Of a DNA stretch of 63,305 nucleotides, positions 27,603-36,495 are shown one piece after another. Position 1 is the first letter of the stretch; the number at the start of each line of letters is the position of its first letter. Below the pieces are notes generated by a model. The model saw nothing but the letters and a program-made list of their open reading frames with translations. It ran no database searches and was not told the DNA's origin. A program made the translations under genes and the position numbers. Origin of the DNA: VGBV01 sp963780395. Lineage in GTDB: Bacteria > Actinomycetota > Thermoleophilia > Solirubrobacterales > 70-9. Location: assembly GCA_963780395.1 (NCBI GenBank), contig CAWABY010000016.1, positions 1 to 63,305 on the forward strand. The letters are read 5' to 3'.

Positions 27603-29801
27603 CTAGAGCAGTTCGGCGATGCGGCGGGCCGCTTTCGCGGCGCCGTCTGCCTCGACGTCGCGGTAGTTGACGTCGCGGCCGATCTCCTTGGCGATCGCCG
27701 CCGCGATCAGCTCCGGCGGGGATTCGTCGAAGTCCATGCGGCGGCCCGCCCCGTAGCGCTCGAGCCGGTGGCGGACGTGGAAGTTCTGCTCGAAGTGGTG
27801 GCGCAGCGGGAAATAGAGGAAGGGCCGCTTCTGCGCGGTCAGCTCCATCGACGTCGTCAGGCCACCCTGCACCACCGCCAGGTCGCAGGCGGCCAGGTGG
27901 CGGTAGAGGTTATGGACGTAGGGGACCACCTCGAGCCCGGGGTGGGAGGGCAGCGAGTCGGGGTCGATACGGGGGCCGGCGACGACGATCATGCGCAGCT
28001 CCGGGGCCCGCTCCTTGGCCGCTGGGAAGGCGGCGATCACGCGCCGCAGCAGGTCGCCGCCCACCCCCGAGCCGCCGACGGTGACGATGCATACGCGCTC
28101 GTCATCGCCGTAGCCCAGCTCCGCGCGCAGCTTGGTGCGATCGCCGAGCTCGGCGGGGTCAAAGCCGGTCACGTAGCCGGTGAAGTCGAAGTTGCGTTCG
28201 GTCCAGTCGCGAATCATCGGCAGCTGCGGCCCGAGCCGCTCCGGGACGATGTCGTCGGGATTGCCGACGAACAGGGCCATGTCGCGAACCTCGGGGTGAT
28301 GGGCGATGTGGTCGACCATGTCGGCGTTGTAGTCCGCGGTCACGTAGGCCTCCCGCTCACCCCCATCGTCCATCGGCAGGAAGCCGACGAAGTCGGTCAG
28401 CCATGCGAACGGGACCCGCTTCTCGCGCGGGTTCTCGTGCAGGTAGTAGTCCAGCTCCCACGCCTCGTCGCCGATCCAGAGGTCGTAGCGCTGATCGCGC
28501 ACGACGTCGTGGAAGAGCATGAAATTGGCGGCGAGGATCTCGTCCATCCGCCGCAGCGCCTGGAAGCAGTGCAGGTCGTGCTCGGCGGACTCCGATTCGA
28601 TGTGGCGGGACTCGTTGGCCAGATGGGCGCTGGCGGGATGGATCGTCTCGCCCTCGCCCTCGAGCACACGCGTGACCGGGTCCTGGGCGAGCCAGTCGAT
28701 CTGCAGGTCCGGCTCCTGCTTGCGCAGCTCGCGGGCTATCGCGACGTCTCGTTGCGCGTGACCGAGCCCGATCGGCGATGAGATGAAGAGGGCCCGGGGA
28801 CGACCGTCGGGGCGGAACGTGGTCGGGTCGCGCGGCGTCCGCTCCCGCCCTACGGCGTCCTCGGAGAAGTCCCGCAGGGCCAGGTTGACCTGGACCATCT
28901 TGCGGGAGTGAGGGAAGTGGCCGGCACCGCGAACCTCCTCGAGCTGCGCGTCGGCGAGGCGGGCGAGCGCCCGCCCGTCGCGGGGCGGCGCGATCTTGTC
29001 GCGGTCGCCCTGGACCACCAGGACCGGGCACTCCAGACCCTCGGCCAGGCGGCGCAGGGTGGGCCGGTCGGTGTGGATGTGGCCGACGGCCGTGGCGCCA
29101 AGTGTCTTCGCGTCGGTCTCCAGCCCCCATCCGATTCCGTCCTCGATGCCCTTGGTCGAGTGGGGCTCCGGCAGGCACCGCGAAATGAACCACTCCACGA
29201 ACTCGGGGTATCGCTCCTGCTCTGGCCAGCGGACGAAGTTCAGGTGACCCCACCAGCGGAACGGCGTGAACCGACGGGAGAAGTCGGGGACGTGCTGGCT
29301 GAGCAGGACGGACCAGTGCGAGGGCGTGTAGGGGAACAGCGGCCCGATGAACGCCGCGCCGGACACCCGCTCGGGGGCGACGCGGCCCAGCTCCAGCAGG
29401 TACTGGGCGCCGCGTGAGAGGCTCACCATCACCGCCCGCTCGGTGTCGCTCGCATCCATCACCGCCAGGCAGTCGCGGGCAAACTCGGCGGAGCCGTAGC
29501 GCCCGGGGTCGCGGCAGCGATCGGAGCGGCCGTTGCCGAGTCCGTCCATGGTCAGCACACGGAAGTGGCGCGCGAAGTAGGGGATCTGCATCTTCCAGTG
29601 GCGCGAGTGGACCAGTGACCAGGTCGGCATCAGGAAGATCGTCTCGGGGCCCTCGCCGTAGACCTCGTAGAAGAGCTGCATGCCGTCGCGCTCGACGAAT
29701 CCCTCGGTTTCCGGATAGACGGCGCGGCTCTGCTCGCCGTAACGGCCGATCGATGCCGCGGCCGGCCCGGGTGCCAGCTCGGTTTCCGTGATCGTTTTCA
29801 T
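27603..29801 (-). CDS. Alpha/beta hydrolase fused to a GT-B glycosyltransferase
   Basis: A single 732-residue frame with two enzyme domains. Residues 1 to about 320 are an alpha/beta hydrolase: LMPTWSLVHSRHWKMQIPYF, LTMDGLGNGRSDRC, the nucleophile elbow VMVSLSRGAQYLL (Ser in S-x-S-x-G), the acid in VVQGDRDKIAPP and the His in GAGHFPHSRK. Residues from about 345 form a MurG/GT1-like glycosyltransferase: FISSPIGLGHAQRDVAIAREL, TVGGSGVGGDLLRRVI, PYVHNLYRHLAACDLAVVQGGL and RPFLYFPLRHHFEQNFHV, the nucleotide-sugar binding half. Its ATG overlaps the TetR stop by 4 bp (ATGA), so the regulator and enzyme are coupled. A single hydrophobic substrate handled by both domains is plausible but unproven. 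Confidence 0.88.
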   Translation of the reverse strand: MKTITETELAPGPAAASIGRYGEQSRAVYPETEGFVERDGMQLFYEVYGEGPETIFLMPTWSLVHSRHWKMQIPYFARHFRVLTMDGLGNGRSDRCRDPGRYGSAEFARDCLAVMDASDTERAVMVSLSRGAQYLLELGRVAPERVSGAAFIGPLFPYTPSHWSVLLSQHVPDFSRRFTPFRWWGHLNFVRWPEQERYPEFVEWFISRCLPEPHSTKGIEDGIGWGLETDAKTLGATAVGHIHTDRPTLRRLAEGLECPVLVVQGDRDKIAPPRDGRALARLADAQLEEVRGAGHFPHSRKMVQVNLALRDFSEDAVGRERTPRDPTTFRPDGRPRALFISSPIGLGHAQRDVAIARELRKQEPDLQIDWLAQDPVTRVLEGEGETIHPASAHLANESRHIESESAEHDLHCFQALRRMDEILAANFMLFHDVVRDQRYDLWIGDEAWELDYYLHENPREKRVPFAWLTDFVGFLPMDDGGEREAYVTADYNADMVDHIAHHPEVRDMALFVGNPDDIVPERLGPQLPMIRDWTERNFDFTGYVTGFDPAELGDRTKLRAELGYGDDERVCIVTVGGSGVGGDLLRRVIAAFPAAKERAPELRMIVVAGPRIDPDSLPSHPGLEVVPYVHNLYRHLAACDLAVVQGGLTTSMELTAQKRPFLYFPLRHHFEQNFHVRHRLERYGAGRRMDFDESPPELIAAAIAKEIGRDVNYRDVEADGAAKAARRIAELL

Positions 29802-30433
29802 GCCTTGCTCTTCTCGAGGGATGTGAGCCAGCCGTCGATCGCGGAGAGCAGCTCCGCGTGACCTCGATCGAAGCCGAGCAGGCGCTCGTTGAGAAGGCCC
29901 TTGTTGAACTGCATGACCAGCGCCGCCCAGGCCTCCGCCGAGAACCGCCCGCTGTCCAGGCCGTACTCCTCGATCGCCTCGGCGAGCGCGTCGCGAAGCA
30001 GCGTGCGCCAGCGGTCGTTGACGGCGCGCAGGCGCTCGCGCATCTCGGGCTTGTGCAGAGCGAGCGATTCGAGCTCCGCCCAGACCTTGGGATAGCCCGC
30101 CGCGAGGTCCTCCTCGATGAAGCCGACCGCGGTCCGCCACTTCTCGGCGAAGGGCGCGTCGGTCTCGTACATCGCCCGCTGGCGCTCCAGCACGCGGTCG
30201 GTGAACCGCTCCAGGGCCTGAATCAGCAGCTCGTCGACCGAGCCGAAGTAATAGTGGACGAGGCCGTGGTTCTGCCCGGCCTCCTGGGCCAGCCGTCGCG
30301 TCGAGATCCCCGCGGCGCCCTCCCTGACGAGCAGGCGCTCGGCGGCGTCGAGGAACGCCTCGACGTTGGCCTCCCTGATCGAGGGCCGGCCGTTCCCGAT
30401 CTCCGCATCCGCGCTGGCGAGCTTGTTAGTCAT
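29798..30433 (-). CDS. TetR family transcriptional regulator
   Basis: A 211-residue repressor. The N-terminal helix-turn-helix (about 22-70) has FLDAAERLLVREGAAGIS, RRLAQEAGQNHGLVHYYFGSVDELL, the standard TetR signature. The larger C-terminal ligand domain contains RTLLRDALAEAIEEYGLDSGR and a Trp/Phe-containing helix AWAALVMQFNKGLL. It is translationally coupled to the downstream hydrolase-glycosyltransferase fusion, which it very likely controls. An imperfect palindrome overlaps its own start codon and is a candidate operator. Ligand unknown, probably related to the substrate of the fusion enzyme. Confidence 0.92.
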   Translation of the reverse strand: MTNKLASADAEIGNGRPSIREANVEAFLDAAERLLVREGAAGISTRRLAQEAGQNHGLVHYYFGSVDELLIQALERFTDRVLERQRAMYETDAPFAEKWRTAVGFIEEDLAAGYPKVWAELESLALHKPEMRERLRAVNDRWRTLLRDALAEAIEEYGLDSGRFSAEAWAALVMQFNKGLLNERLLGFDRGHAELLSAIDGWLTSLEKSKA

Positions 30434-30450
30434 ACGACTAAGTCAAGTAT
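30432..30450. promoter_or_regulatory. Candidate TetR operator overlapping the tetR start
   Basis: ATACGACTAAGTCAAGTAT is an imperfect inverted repeat (outer ATAC/GTAT, inner ACT/AGT) that spans the ATG of the TetR gene and is AT-rich against the local background. TetR dimers typically bind such short palindromes close to their own start. Assignment is by position and symmetry only. Confidence 0.45.
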
Positions 30451-30468
30451 CTAAGCACATCTCGGCAG

Positions 30469-30484
30469 GCGGGGCAAGCCCCGC
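30469..30484. terminator. Possible transcription-stop hairpin after the protease gene
   Basis: GCGGGGCAAGCCCCGC can fold into a 6-7 bp hairpin in the 91-bp gap between the protease stop and the tetR start. No T-tract follows on either strand, so it is not a canonical intrinsic terminator; such U-less hairpins are proposed to act in actinobacteria. Confidence 0.25.
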
Positions 30485-30524
30485 TCCGGCGCCTCCGAGC
30501 GGGAAGCGGGCGCGGGCGACGGTT

Positions 30525-31376
30525 TCACGGGGCCGTGGTCGCGAGCCCGGCGGCCCGCCGGATGAACCCGAGCGAGGCCGAGACCCTGGCGTAGATGCTG
30601 GGGGCGCCGCCGCAGGGGATCGGCCCGACGCTCGTGACCCCGACCAGGCGCAGCCCGGCCGGGGTCCGGGCGACGAGGGGTCCGCCGCTGTCGCCGGTGC
30701 ACGAGGTCGTCGCAAGGGGGTAGCGGCTGCGCAGCCGCGGAGCGACGGCCCCCAGCACGCAGATCATGGAGGCGGAGTCGAAGCCGGACTTCAGGTAGAA
30801 GCGCTGGCAGAGCCGGTTCGGGTAGGCGAACTCGCGGGTGCTCTTCAACCGCTTGGCGAGGCGGAAGCCCCAAGGGCTGCGCGCGCCCCAGCCGGCCGAG
30901 TAGAGCTTCTTGCCCGGCCGGGTGGCGGCGGCGGACTCGCGCGCGCCCGGCAGCGCGATCGTGGGCGCCGCGCTGGGCCGGCGCAGCGTGATCACCGCGA
31001 GGTCGCGGCGGTCCAGGCGCGGGTTGTAGTGGGGGTCGATCCGGGTCCGCCGCACCCGGATCGAGCGGCCCGCACGCGGTCCCGCCGCCCATGGCGAGCC
31101 CACCAGCACGCGCATCTTTCGCGGCTTCGCGCGCCGCACGCAATGCGCGGCCGTCAGCACCCTGTCCGGCGCGATCAGCGAGCCGGTGCAGAAGAACCCG
31201 AAGCCCCGCTCGCGCAGCGCCACCGCGAAGCCCCAGGCGCGGGCGTCGGCCTTGTGGCCACCGACGATCGCCGCCCCGGCGACCGGAGCGCCCGCGGCCG
31301 GGGGCGCCCCCGGATCGGAGCCGAGTGCGGCGAGCGCGAGCGCAAGCGCGGTCGCGAGGGCAGCTAGAGCCCGCAC
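30525..31376 (-). CDS. Secreted trypsin-like (S1) serine protease
   Basis: A 283-residue exported protease. A signal peptide (VRALAALATALALALAALG) and short propeptide precede the mature N-terminus AIVGGHKADARAW. The triad is visible: His in VLTAAHCVRR, Asp in RRDLAVITL, Ser in CTGDSGGPLV. Six residues before the catalytic Ser is Thr rather than Asp, so a trypsin-like preference for Lys/Arg is not expected (inference from the S1 pocket). Cysteines are placed for disulfides as in chymotrypsin folds. The GTG at 31376 lies inside the end of the upstream gene (13-bp overlap), suggesting coupling; it starts exactly at the signal peptide. Confidence 0.88.
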   Translation of the reverse strand: MRALAALATALALALAALGSDPGAPPAAGAPVAGAAIVGGHKADARAWGFAVALRERGFGFFCTGSLIAPDRVLTAAHCVRRAKPRKMRVLVGSPWAAGPRAGRSIRVRRTRIDPHYNPRLDRRDLAVITLRRPSAAPTIALPGARESAAATRPGKKLYSAGWGARSPWGFRLAKRLKSTREFAYPNRLCQRFYLKSGFDSASMICVLGAVAPRLRSRYPLATTSCTGDSGGPLVARTPAGLRLVGVTSVGPIPCGGAPSIYARVSASLGFIRRAAGLATTAP

Positions 31377-32233
31377 AGGTCGCGGTAGCGCTCGCGGACG
31401 AAGTCGAGCGCCAGGCGCCTGCCGTCGGGGGCCGCCAACAGCTCCGCGTAACTGAGCTCGGCGCCGTTGAAGCACGAGGCGTTCCAGAGCGGCCCCGACA
31501 CCTCGGCGGTCCAGGGTCCGACGTAGATGTAGGGCTCGGCGTGGTCGTCGTCGCCGGGGGAGGCCCCGTAGTTGGCCCGGCAGCCCTTCGCCTCGTCGCC
31601 CAGCTCGAAGGCGATGTCGAAGTGCTCGGGCCAGAGCTGGACCAGGGAGGGATCGTCGTCGGATTCCTCGGCGCGCAGCTCCTCCAGAACCGAGCAGGCG
31701 AAGCCGTAGAAGTCACCGAGGACGCGGGCCGACTCGGGGTCGGCTCCCTCGATCGGCTCGCGCTCCTCGCTGCCGCTCCGCTGGCGCACCAGCTCCGCGC
31801 CCTCGACGCGGACCTGGCAATCGGCGCCGTCGCCGTCGAAGAAGGGCGTGCCGAAGCCGCCGCGGGTGTAGCGGAGCGCGATTTCGTTGGACGGCATGCG
31901 CTCGGCCGCGACGACCTCGTCGGCCAGGGCATGCAGCGTCTTGCGCGTGTCGACGAACGAGGCCGGCAGCGGCTCCAGCGGCTTCCAGGCTCCGAGCCAG
32001 CGCTCCGCGCACCACCCGGCGATGTCGGGTCGCTGGCGGGCGACGTCGTCCCAGGTGAGGTCGCCGTGGTCGCTGACCGGGGAGACCAGCAGGCGGCCCT
32101 CGGGCACCTCCCCGGGCTCGACGGGATCGTCGGCGAACGGCTTCACCTTGACGGCGGGCGGAGAGGGTTCAAGCACCCTCGCCTCGTAGTCGCCGCCGAG
32201 CAAGTCGAGCGCCTCCGCCAGGGGGTTCGCCAT
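31364..32233 (-). CDS. Uncharacterised actinobacterial protein (289 aa)
   Basis: I do not recognise the family. The protein is acidic and soluble, with no signal peptide or membrane helix. Notable conserved-looking segments are DIAGWCAERWLGAWKPLEPLP, FVDTRKTLHALADEVVAAER, LRYTRGGFGTPFF, and YGASPGDDDHAEPYIYVGPW, the last rich in Asp, Tyr and Trp as in ligand or metal sites. It overlaps the secreted protease gene by 13 bp and diverges from an MFS transporter 23 bp away. A regulatory link to either neighbour is possible but unsupported. Confidence 0.75.
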   Translation of the reverse strand: MANPLAEALDLLGGDYEARVLEPSPPAVKVKPFADDPVEPGEVPEGRLLVSPVSDHGDLTWDDVARQRPDIAGWCAERWLGAWKPLEPLPASFVDTRKTLHALADEVVAAERMPSNEIALRYTRGGFGTPFFDGDGADCQVRVEGAELVRQRSGSEEREPIEGADPESARVLGDFYGFACSVLEELRAEESDDDPSLVQLWPEHFDIAFELGDEAKGCRANYGASPGDDDHAEPYIYVGPWTAEVSGPLWNASCFNGAELSYAELLAAPDGRRLALDFVRERYRDLCGL

Positions 32234-32256
32234 CGCGCGAATAGCCTAGTGCGCCC

Positions 32257-33429
32257 ATGACTGACCCCAGGACCCAGCGAACTGTGTTCCTGACGGTCAC
32301 TCTCCTGATCGCCGGGGACACGGCGCTTTTCACCCTGGTGATCCCGGCGCTGCCGATCTTCGCCGACCGCTACGACCTCTCGAACGCCGCGGTGGTCCTG
32401 ATCTTCGGGATCTTCCCGCTGGCCCAGCTGCTGACGGTGATCCCGCTGATCGGTGCCCTGGACCGGATCGGGCGGCGCCCGACGATGGTCGCCGGGTCGG
32501 CGGCCCTGCTGTTCAGCACGGCCGGCTTCGCGTTCGCGGACACCCTCCCGTTGTTGGTGCTGACCCGGGCTGTCCAGGGCTCGGCGGCCGCCCTGGTCTG
32601 GACTGCCGGGCTGGCCGCGATCGCGGACGTCTACCCGCAGAGCGAACTCGGCTTCCGGATGGGGATGGCCGAGACCGTCGGTGGCGGCGTCGGCCTGATC
32701 GGCCCCGTTGCGGGTGGGGCGCTGATCCAGCTGGTCGGCACCGACGAGGCGTTCGCGATCGCGATCGTGGTGCCGCTGGCCCTGCTCGTGCTGACGCTGC
32801 GGGTGCCCGAGTCGACCCACGTGAGCGAGGGCGCCCCGCCGCTGCGCGAGGCGTTCGGGCGGATCTTCTCGCAACCCGAGGCCAGGGCCGGGATCGTGGC
32901 GCTGATCGCGTTCGCGGGGATGCTCGCCGTGGTGGACTCGCTGCTGCCGCTGGACCTGGACGAGCGGCTCGATGCGTCGACGGCCGCGATCGGAATCGTC
33001 TTCGGCGTCGGCCTCGCCGGCCTGGTCATCGTCGCACCGCTCGCGGGCGGCTGGTCCGACCGCCACGGGCGCCGGCCGGCGCTTATCGCCGGCGCGCTGA
33101 TCAGCGCGGCGGCGCTCCCGTTCATCGCGATCGGGCCGATCTGGGTGGTGGCGATCGGGTTCTTCGTGCTCGGCTGCGGGCTCGCGACGCTGGCGGCGCC
33201 CAGCTCGCCGCTGATCGTGCTGGCCGCCGACCGATCGGGGATGGAGGGGATGTACGGGATCAGCTCGGGGATCATCAATCTCGTATTTGCGGCCGGGTAT
33301 GCCCTGGGCCCTTTGCTGGGAGCGGCCTCGGCGCTGGCGCTGCCGCTGATCGCCGTCACGGCGGTGGCCGCCGTGCTGGTGCTGGGCGCAGCCGTCGCCG
33401 CCTACCGGTGGCTGCCCGAGGGCCTCTAG
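32257..33429 (+). CDS. MFS transporter (drug efflux-like)
   Basis: A 390-residue 12-helix transporter of the major facilitator superfamily. The cytoplasmic loop after helix 2 has the motif-A pattern GALDRIGRRPTMVAG, repeated in the second half as GGWSDRHGRRPALIAG. Helix 5 carries VGGGVGLIGPVAGGAL, similar to the motif C of proton antiporters, which suggests an exporter. The first half ends at about residue 190, and a short charged loop (STHVSEGAPPLREAFGRIF) links the halves. The ATG at 32257 is 23 bp from the divergent uncharacterised gene. Substrate unknown. Confidence 0.92.
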   Translation: MTDPRTQRTVFLTVTLLIAGDTALFTLVIPALPIFADRYDLSNAAVVLIFGIFPLAQLLTVIPLIGALDRIGRRPTMVAGSAALLFSTAGFAFADTLPLLVLTRAVQGSAAALVWTAGLAAIADVYPQSELGFRMGMAETVGGGVGLIGPVAGGALIQLVGTDEAFAIAIVVPLALLVLTLRVPESTHVSEGAPPLREAFGRIFSQPEARAGIVALIAFAGMLAVVDSLLPLDLDERLDASTAAIGIVFGVGLAGLVIVAPLAGGWSDRHGRRPALIAGALISAAALPFIAIGPIWVVAIGFFVLGCGLATLAAPSSPLIVLAADRSGMEGMYGISSGIINLVFAAGYALGPLLGAASALALPLIAVTAVAAVLVLGAAVAAYRWLPEGL

Positions 33430-33449
33430 CCCCTCGGCGCCCGAAGCGT

Positions 33450-35948
33450 CTAACGCGTCGGCGTCAGGTCGGCCGGCTTGCCGCCCGACTCCTTCGAGAC
33501 CTGAAGGGCCCCGGGGGCGCCGAGGTAGTAGTGGTCCATGTAGCGGTAGCAGGCTTCCTGGATCGAGCTGACCTCGATGTCCGACAGGCGGGTCGCCGCG
33601 ACGTTCCCGAGCGCGGCGGGCGCGTCGACTCCCAGCGCCCGCTGCAGCGCCGAGGGCTCGCTGGCGGTGATCGTGATCTCGACGGGGCCGCCGTCCGACT
33701 CGACCGTGCCCACCGGCCAGTAGGGGCCCTCGTCGGGTCGGAACGGGATGGCCCCCTCGATCCCGGGCGGCATCTCGAAGCTGTCAGCACCGACGCGCAC
33801 CTCGAGCGGGACCACCTCGCTGGCGTACTGGAAGGAGAGGTCCCACGAGCCCGCCGGGAGGACGATCGTCTGCGTCGCCGATTCGCCGGGGGCGATCTCG
33901 GCCGCCGCGCTTTCCTCCGCTCCGGGCTCGACGTCGAGCGGTTCACCCTCGACCACCCAGTTGAGGCGCTTGGCGATGATCGGGCGCGGCCAGGTGATCG
34001 CGGGGCCTCTGCGCTCGAGGATCCGCTCGAACTTCTCGCGGTTGCAGCGCAGCACGCGGCCGGGTCGCGCTTCCTCCGCGAGCACTCCCACGAACGGGGT
34101 CGGCCCGCGGCGCTTCCAGAGCACGTAGGAGTCGGTGCGGTCGACCTCCTCCCAGTTGGGCGGGGCCCCGCTCTGGTAGTCGGCGTCGGTGGTGACGGCG
34201 TAATCGAACAGGTCCATGTCGCGGGCGTAGACGGAGTCGAAGTCGACCGGCAGCCGCGCGTCCTTGCCCTGGCGGCCCTCGAACTTGTCCTCGGCGTTCT
34301 TTGCCGGGCTGCGGACCTCGGCGCCGCGCAGGTAGTAGTCGAAGTAGCGGTCGCTCGTCAGGTCCAACACAGGCTTGCCCGCGGTCTCGTCGCGGAACGC
34401 CTCGAGCTCGTCGAAGCGGTCGCTGGGGGCGATCACGGCGTCGCGCAGCGCCAGGAAGCTGGAGTAGGCGGCCAGCGCGATGAAGGGCACGGCGATCAGC
34501 GCGCGCAGGCCGATGCCCTGGCGGGCGCTGCCGGGCGGGCCCGGCTCGGGCTCCATCTCCTCCGGCGCTGCTCCGCGCCGTCGGTGCAAGCTCGGCAGCA
34601 GCAGCGCCCCGAGGATGAAGAGCATGATCAGCACCGCGGGGACCTGGAGTGACTTGGCCTCGACGTAGAGGCCGGCCCCCCACAGGGTCCAGACGTAGAG
34701 AACGGCCGAGGCGCCAACCGCCGCCGGCAGCGCCACATCGCCGCGGCGCAGCCACCACCAGGCCGCGAAGCCGAAGGCGACCAGCCCGACAAGCGCAAAC
34801 AGCTGCCAGGCGTCGAGGCCGAGCTCGCCGTAGCCGAACAGCCACTCGCCGCTGGGCCAGACCCCGAACGCCTCCGGCGCGGGCACCGGATAGCGCAGCT
34901 TCGAATCCGTCTCCAGCAGCGTGCTGGGAGCGCCCTCATCGATGAAGCCCTTGATGCGAGGCAGCTCGGCGACCGCGAGCACGGCGAGGATCACAACGCC
35001 GATCAGCAGCAGCGGCGCCGCCGCGCGGATCCCGGCCCGGACCTCGTCCATGCGCCCGTGCCGGTATGCGAGCACGAGCTCGGCCAGCGCCCAGATCCCG
35101 GCGGTGCCCGCGAGCCAGGCCAGGCCGGGATAGCTGTAGGCGGCGATAGAGCCGGCGGCGAGGGCGGCCGCCGCCCCGATCAGCGCAAGCTGCCCCTTCT
35201 CCGCGCGCGGCAGCTCGCGCAGGATCAGCGCGAATGCCATCAGGAAGAGCCCGACCATCATCTCCTTGAACCCGCCGATGCCGAAGGTCGAGGCGGCCAG
35301 GTAGGGGACCGAGACCAGCACCGCGGCGATCGTGCGCTTCACCGGCGGCAGCTCGGCGAGCAGGTTGAGCGAGGTGAGGGCCGTGATCACGGTGATCGCG
35401 ATCAGCAGGCCGAGGAACCCGTAGAGCGGCTGGGTGCCGAGGGCCTCCGAGATCGTCGCGACCATCCCGTGGGGGCCGATCGGGTAGCCGAAGGCGATCC
35501 CGCCGGGCACCGGGCCGGTCGGGTTCTGCAGCCAGTCGGCGAAGATCAGGTGCGCGGCCATGTCGTTGTTGACGCCGATCCCGGGCACGCCCAGGTGGCC
35601 CGAGGCGATGAACGGGATCGAGGCCGCGAGCAGGCTGAGCACGACCACGGGCGCGGCGATCAGGAACGACTCGCGGTCGGCGAACGTGAACCGCAGGTAG
35701 GCGATCGAGCCGACCAGCAGGACCGCGCAGGCGATCAAGGCCAGGTCGGCGCGCTCGGGGATCGAGCCCGCGTTCTCGGCGCCGAAGTGGACCCTGGTCA
35801 GGACCGAGCAGACGACCAGCAGCACCGCCAGGCCGACGGGGGTCTCCAGCCAGTGCGTCTCGCGGCGGCCGAGCAGCGCGAAGAAGGCCCGGCCGACGTA
35901 CAGCGAGGCGATGACGATCAGCAGCGCTGAGCCGTAGGTCGCCAGCAT
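33450..35948 (-). CDS. Large polytopic membrane protein, GT-C-like
   Basis: An 832-residue integral membrane protein with about a dozen helices in its first 510 residues, then a soluble domain of about 320 residues, presumably extracytoplasmic. It contains VPGIGVNNDMAAHLIFADWLQNP in the first large loop, with a conserved Asn-Asp resembling the acidic loop-1 motif of GT-C glycosyltransferases, and GIAFGYPIGPHGM nearby. The C-terminal part includes beta-rich sequence. No family name can be given with confidence; lipid-linked sugar transfer in the envelope is the best guess. It converges with the MFS gene and lies just left of the glycan locus, where a second protein of this style (51337-53640) occurs. 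Confidence 0.7.
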   Translation of the reverse strand: MLATYGSALLIVIASLYVGRAFFALLGRRETHWLETPVGLAVLLVVCSVLTRVHFGAENAGSIPERADLALIACAVLLVGSIAYLRFTFADRESFLIAAPVVVLSLLAASIPFIASGHLGVPGIGVNNDMAAHLIFADWLQNPTGPVPGGIAFGYPIGPHGMVATISEALGTQPLYGFLGLLIAITVITALTSLNLLAELPPVKRTIAAVLVSVPYLAASTFGIGGFKEMMVGLFLMAFALILRELPRAEKGQLALIGAAAALAAGSIAAYSYPGLAWLAGTAGIWALAELVLAYRHGRMDEVRAGIRAAAPLLLIGVVILAVLAVAELPRIKGFIDEGAPSTLLETDSKLRYPVPAPEAFGVWPSGEWLFGYGELGLDAWQLFALVGLVAFGFAAWWWLRRGDVALPAAVGASAVLYVWTLWGAGLYVEAKSLQVPAVLIMLFILGALLLPSLHRRRGAAPEEMEPEPGPPGSARQGIGLRALIAVPFIALAAYSSFLALRDAVIAPSDRFDELEAFRDETAGKPVLDLTSDRYFDYYLRGAEVRSPAKNAEDKFEGRQGKDARLPVDFDSVYARDMDLFDYAVTTDADYQSGAPPNWEEVDRTDSYVLWKRRGPTPFVGVLAEEARPGRVLRCNREKFERILERRGPAITWPRPIIAKRLNWVVEGEPLDVEPGAEESAAAEIAPGESATQTIVLPAGSWDLSFQYASEVVPLEVRVGADSFEMPPGIEGAIPFRPDEGPYWPVGTVESDGGPVEITITASEPSALQRALGVDAPAALGNVAATRLSDIEVSSIQEACYRYMDHYYLGAPGALQVSKESGGKPADLTPTR

Positions 35949-35969
35949 TGGGCGGGCAGGATAGGCGGG

Positions 35970-36461
35970 TTAGGCGTGCTCGCGGTCCGCGAGGATCTCC
36001 GCGCGCTCCGTCAGGCGATTGCGTCGCCTCACCTCGGCCTCGCGCTGGCGGCGCTCCTCGTCGGGCCCCTCGACCTGCACCGGCGACACCGGCGCGGGCT
36101 TCCCCTTCTCGTCCACGGCGACCATCGTCAGGTAGGCGGTGCTGGTGTGACGGACCTCGCCGGTGACGGCGTTCTCGGCCTCGACCCGGACGCCGACCTC
36201 CATCGACGTGTTCCAGGCGGCGTTGACGCTCGCCTGGCAGCGCAGCAGCTCCCCGACGTGGACGGGCTCGGTGAACGTCATCCGGTCCATCCCCGCGGTG
36301 ACGACGCGGCCGCGGCAATGTCGGATGGCGGCGATGCCGGCCGCCTCGTCGCACATCCGCATCACGGTGCCGCCGTGCACGAAGCCGGCGGAGTTGGCGT
36401 CGTGGATGCTCATCCAGCGGATCAGCTCCGAGTGCGATGCCGAGGCGGGTCGCGGATCCAT
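35970..36461 (-). CDS. Acyl-CoA thioesterase (hotdog fold)
   Basis: A 163-residue hotdog-fold thioesterase of the YciA/ACOT type, hydrolysing acyl-CoA to free acid and CoA. Key features are NSAGFVHGGTVMRMCDEAAGIAAIRH, the long central helix with the catalytic Asp, followed by RVVTAGMDRMTFTEPVHVGELL and VRHTSTAYLTMVAVDEKGKP. The C-terminal 30 residues are a charged helix (ERRQREAEVRRRNRL) as in other members. Start ATG at 36461. It is 21 bp downstream of nothing on its own strand and upstream of the polytopic protein gene, so it may share its transcript. Chain-length preference unknown. Confidence 0.9.
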   Translation of the reverse strand: MDPRPASASHSELIRWMSIHDANSAGFVHGGTVMRMCDEAAGIAAIRHCRGRVVTAGMDRMTFTEPVHVGELLRCQASVNAAWNTSMEVGVRVEAENAVTGEVRHTSTAYLTMVAVDEKGKPAPVSPVQVEGPDEERRQREAEVRRRNRLTERAEILADREHA

Positions 36462-36495
36462 GCGGCGATCCTAGTTGCGGCTACCCTGCGGCGCC

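Noticed and set aside
27510..27603. Second tRNA gene suggested by a GGTTCG-type T-arm
   Set aside because: The stem positions do not pair as a canonical T arm, and no acceptor, D or anticodon stems can be built around it.
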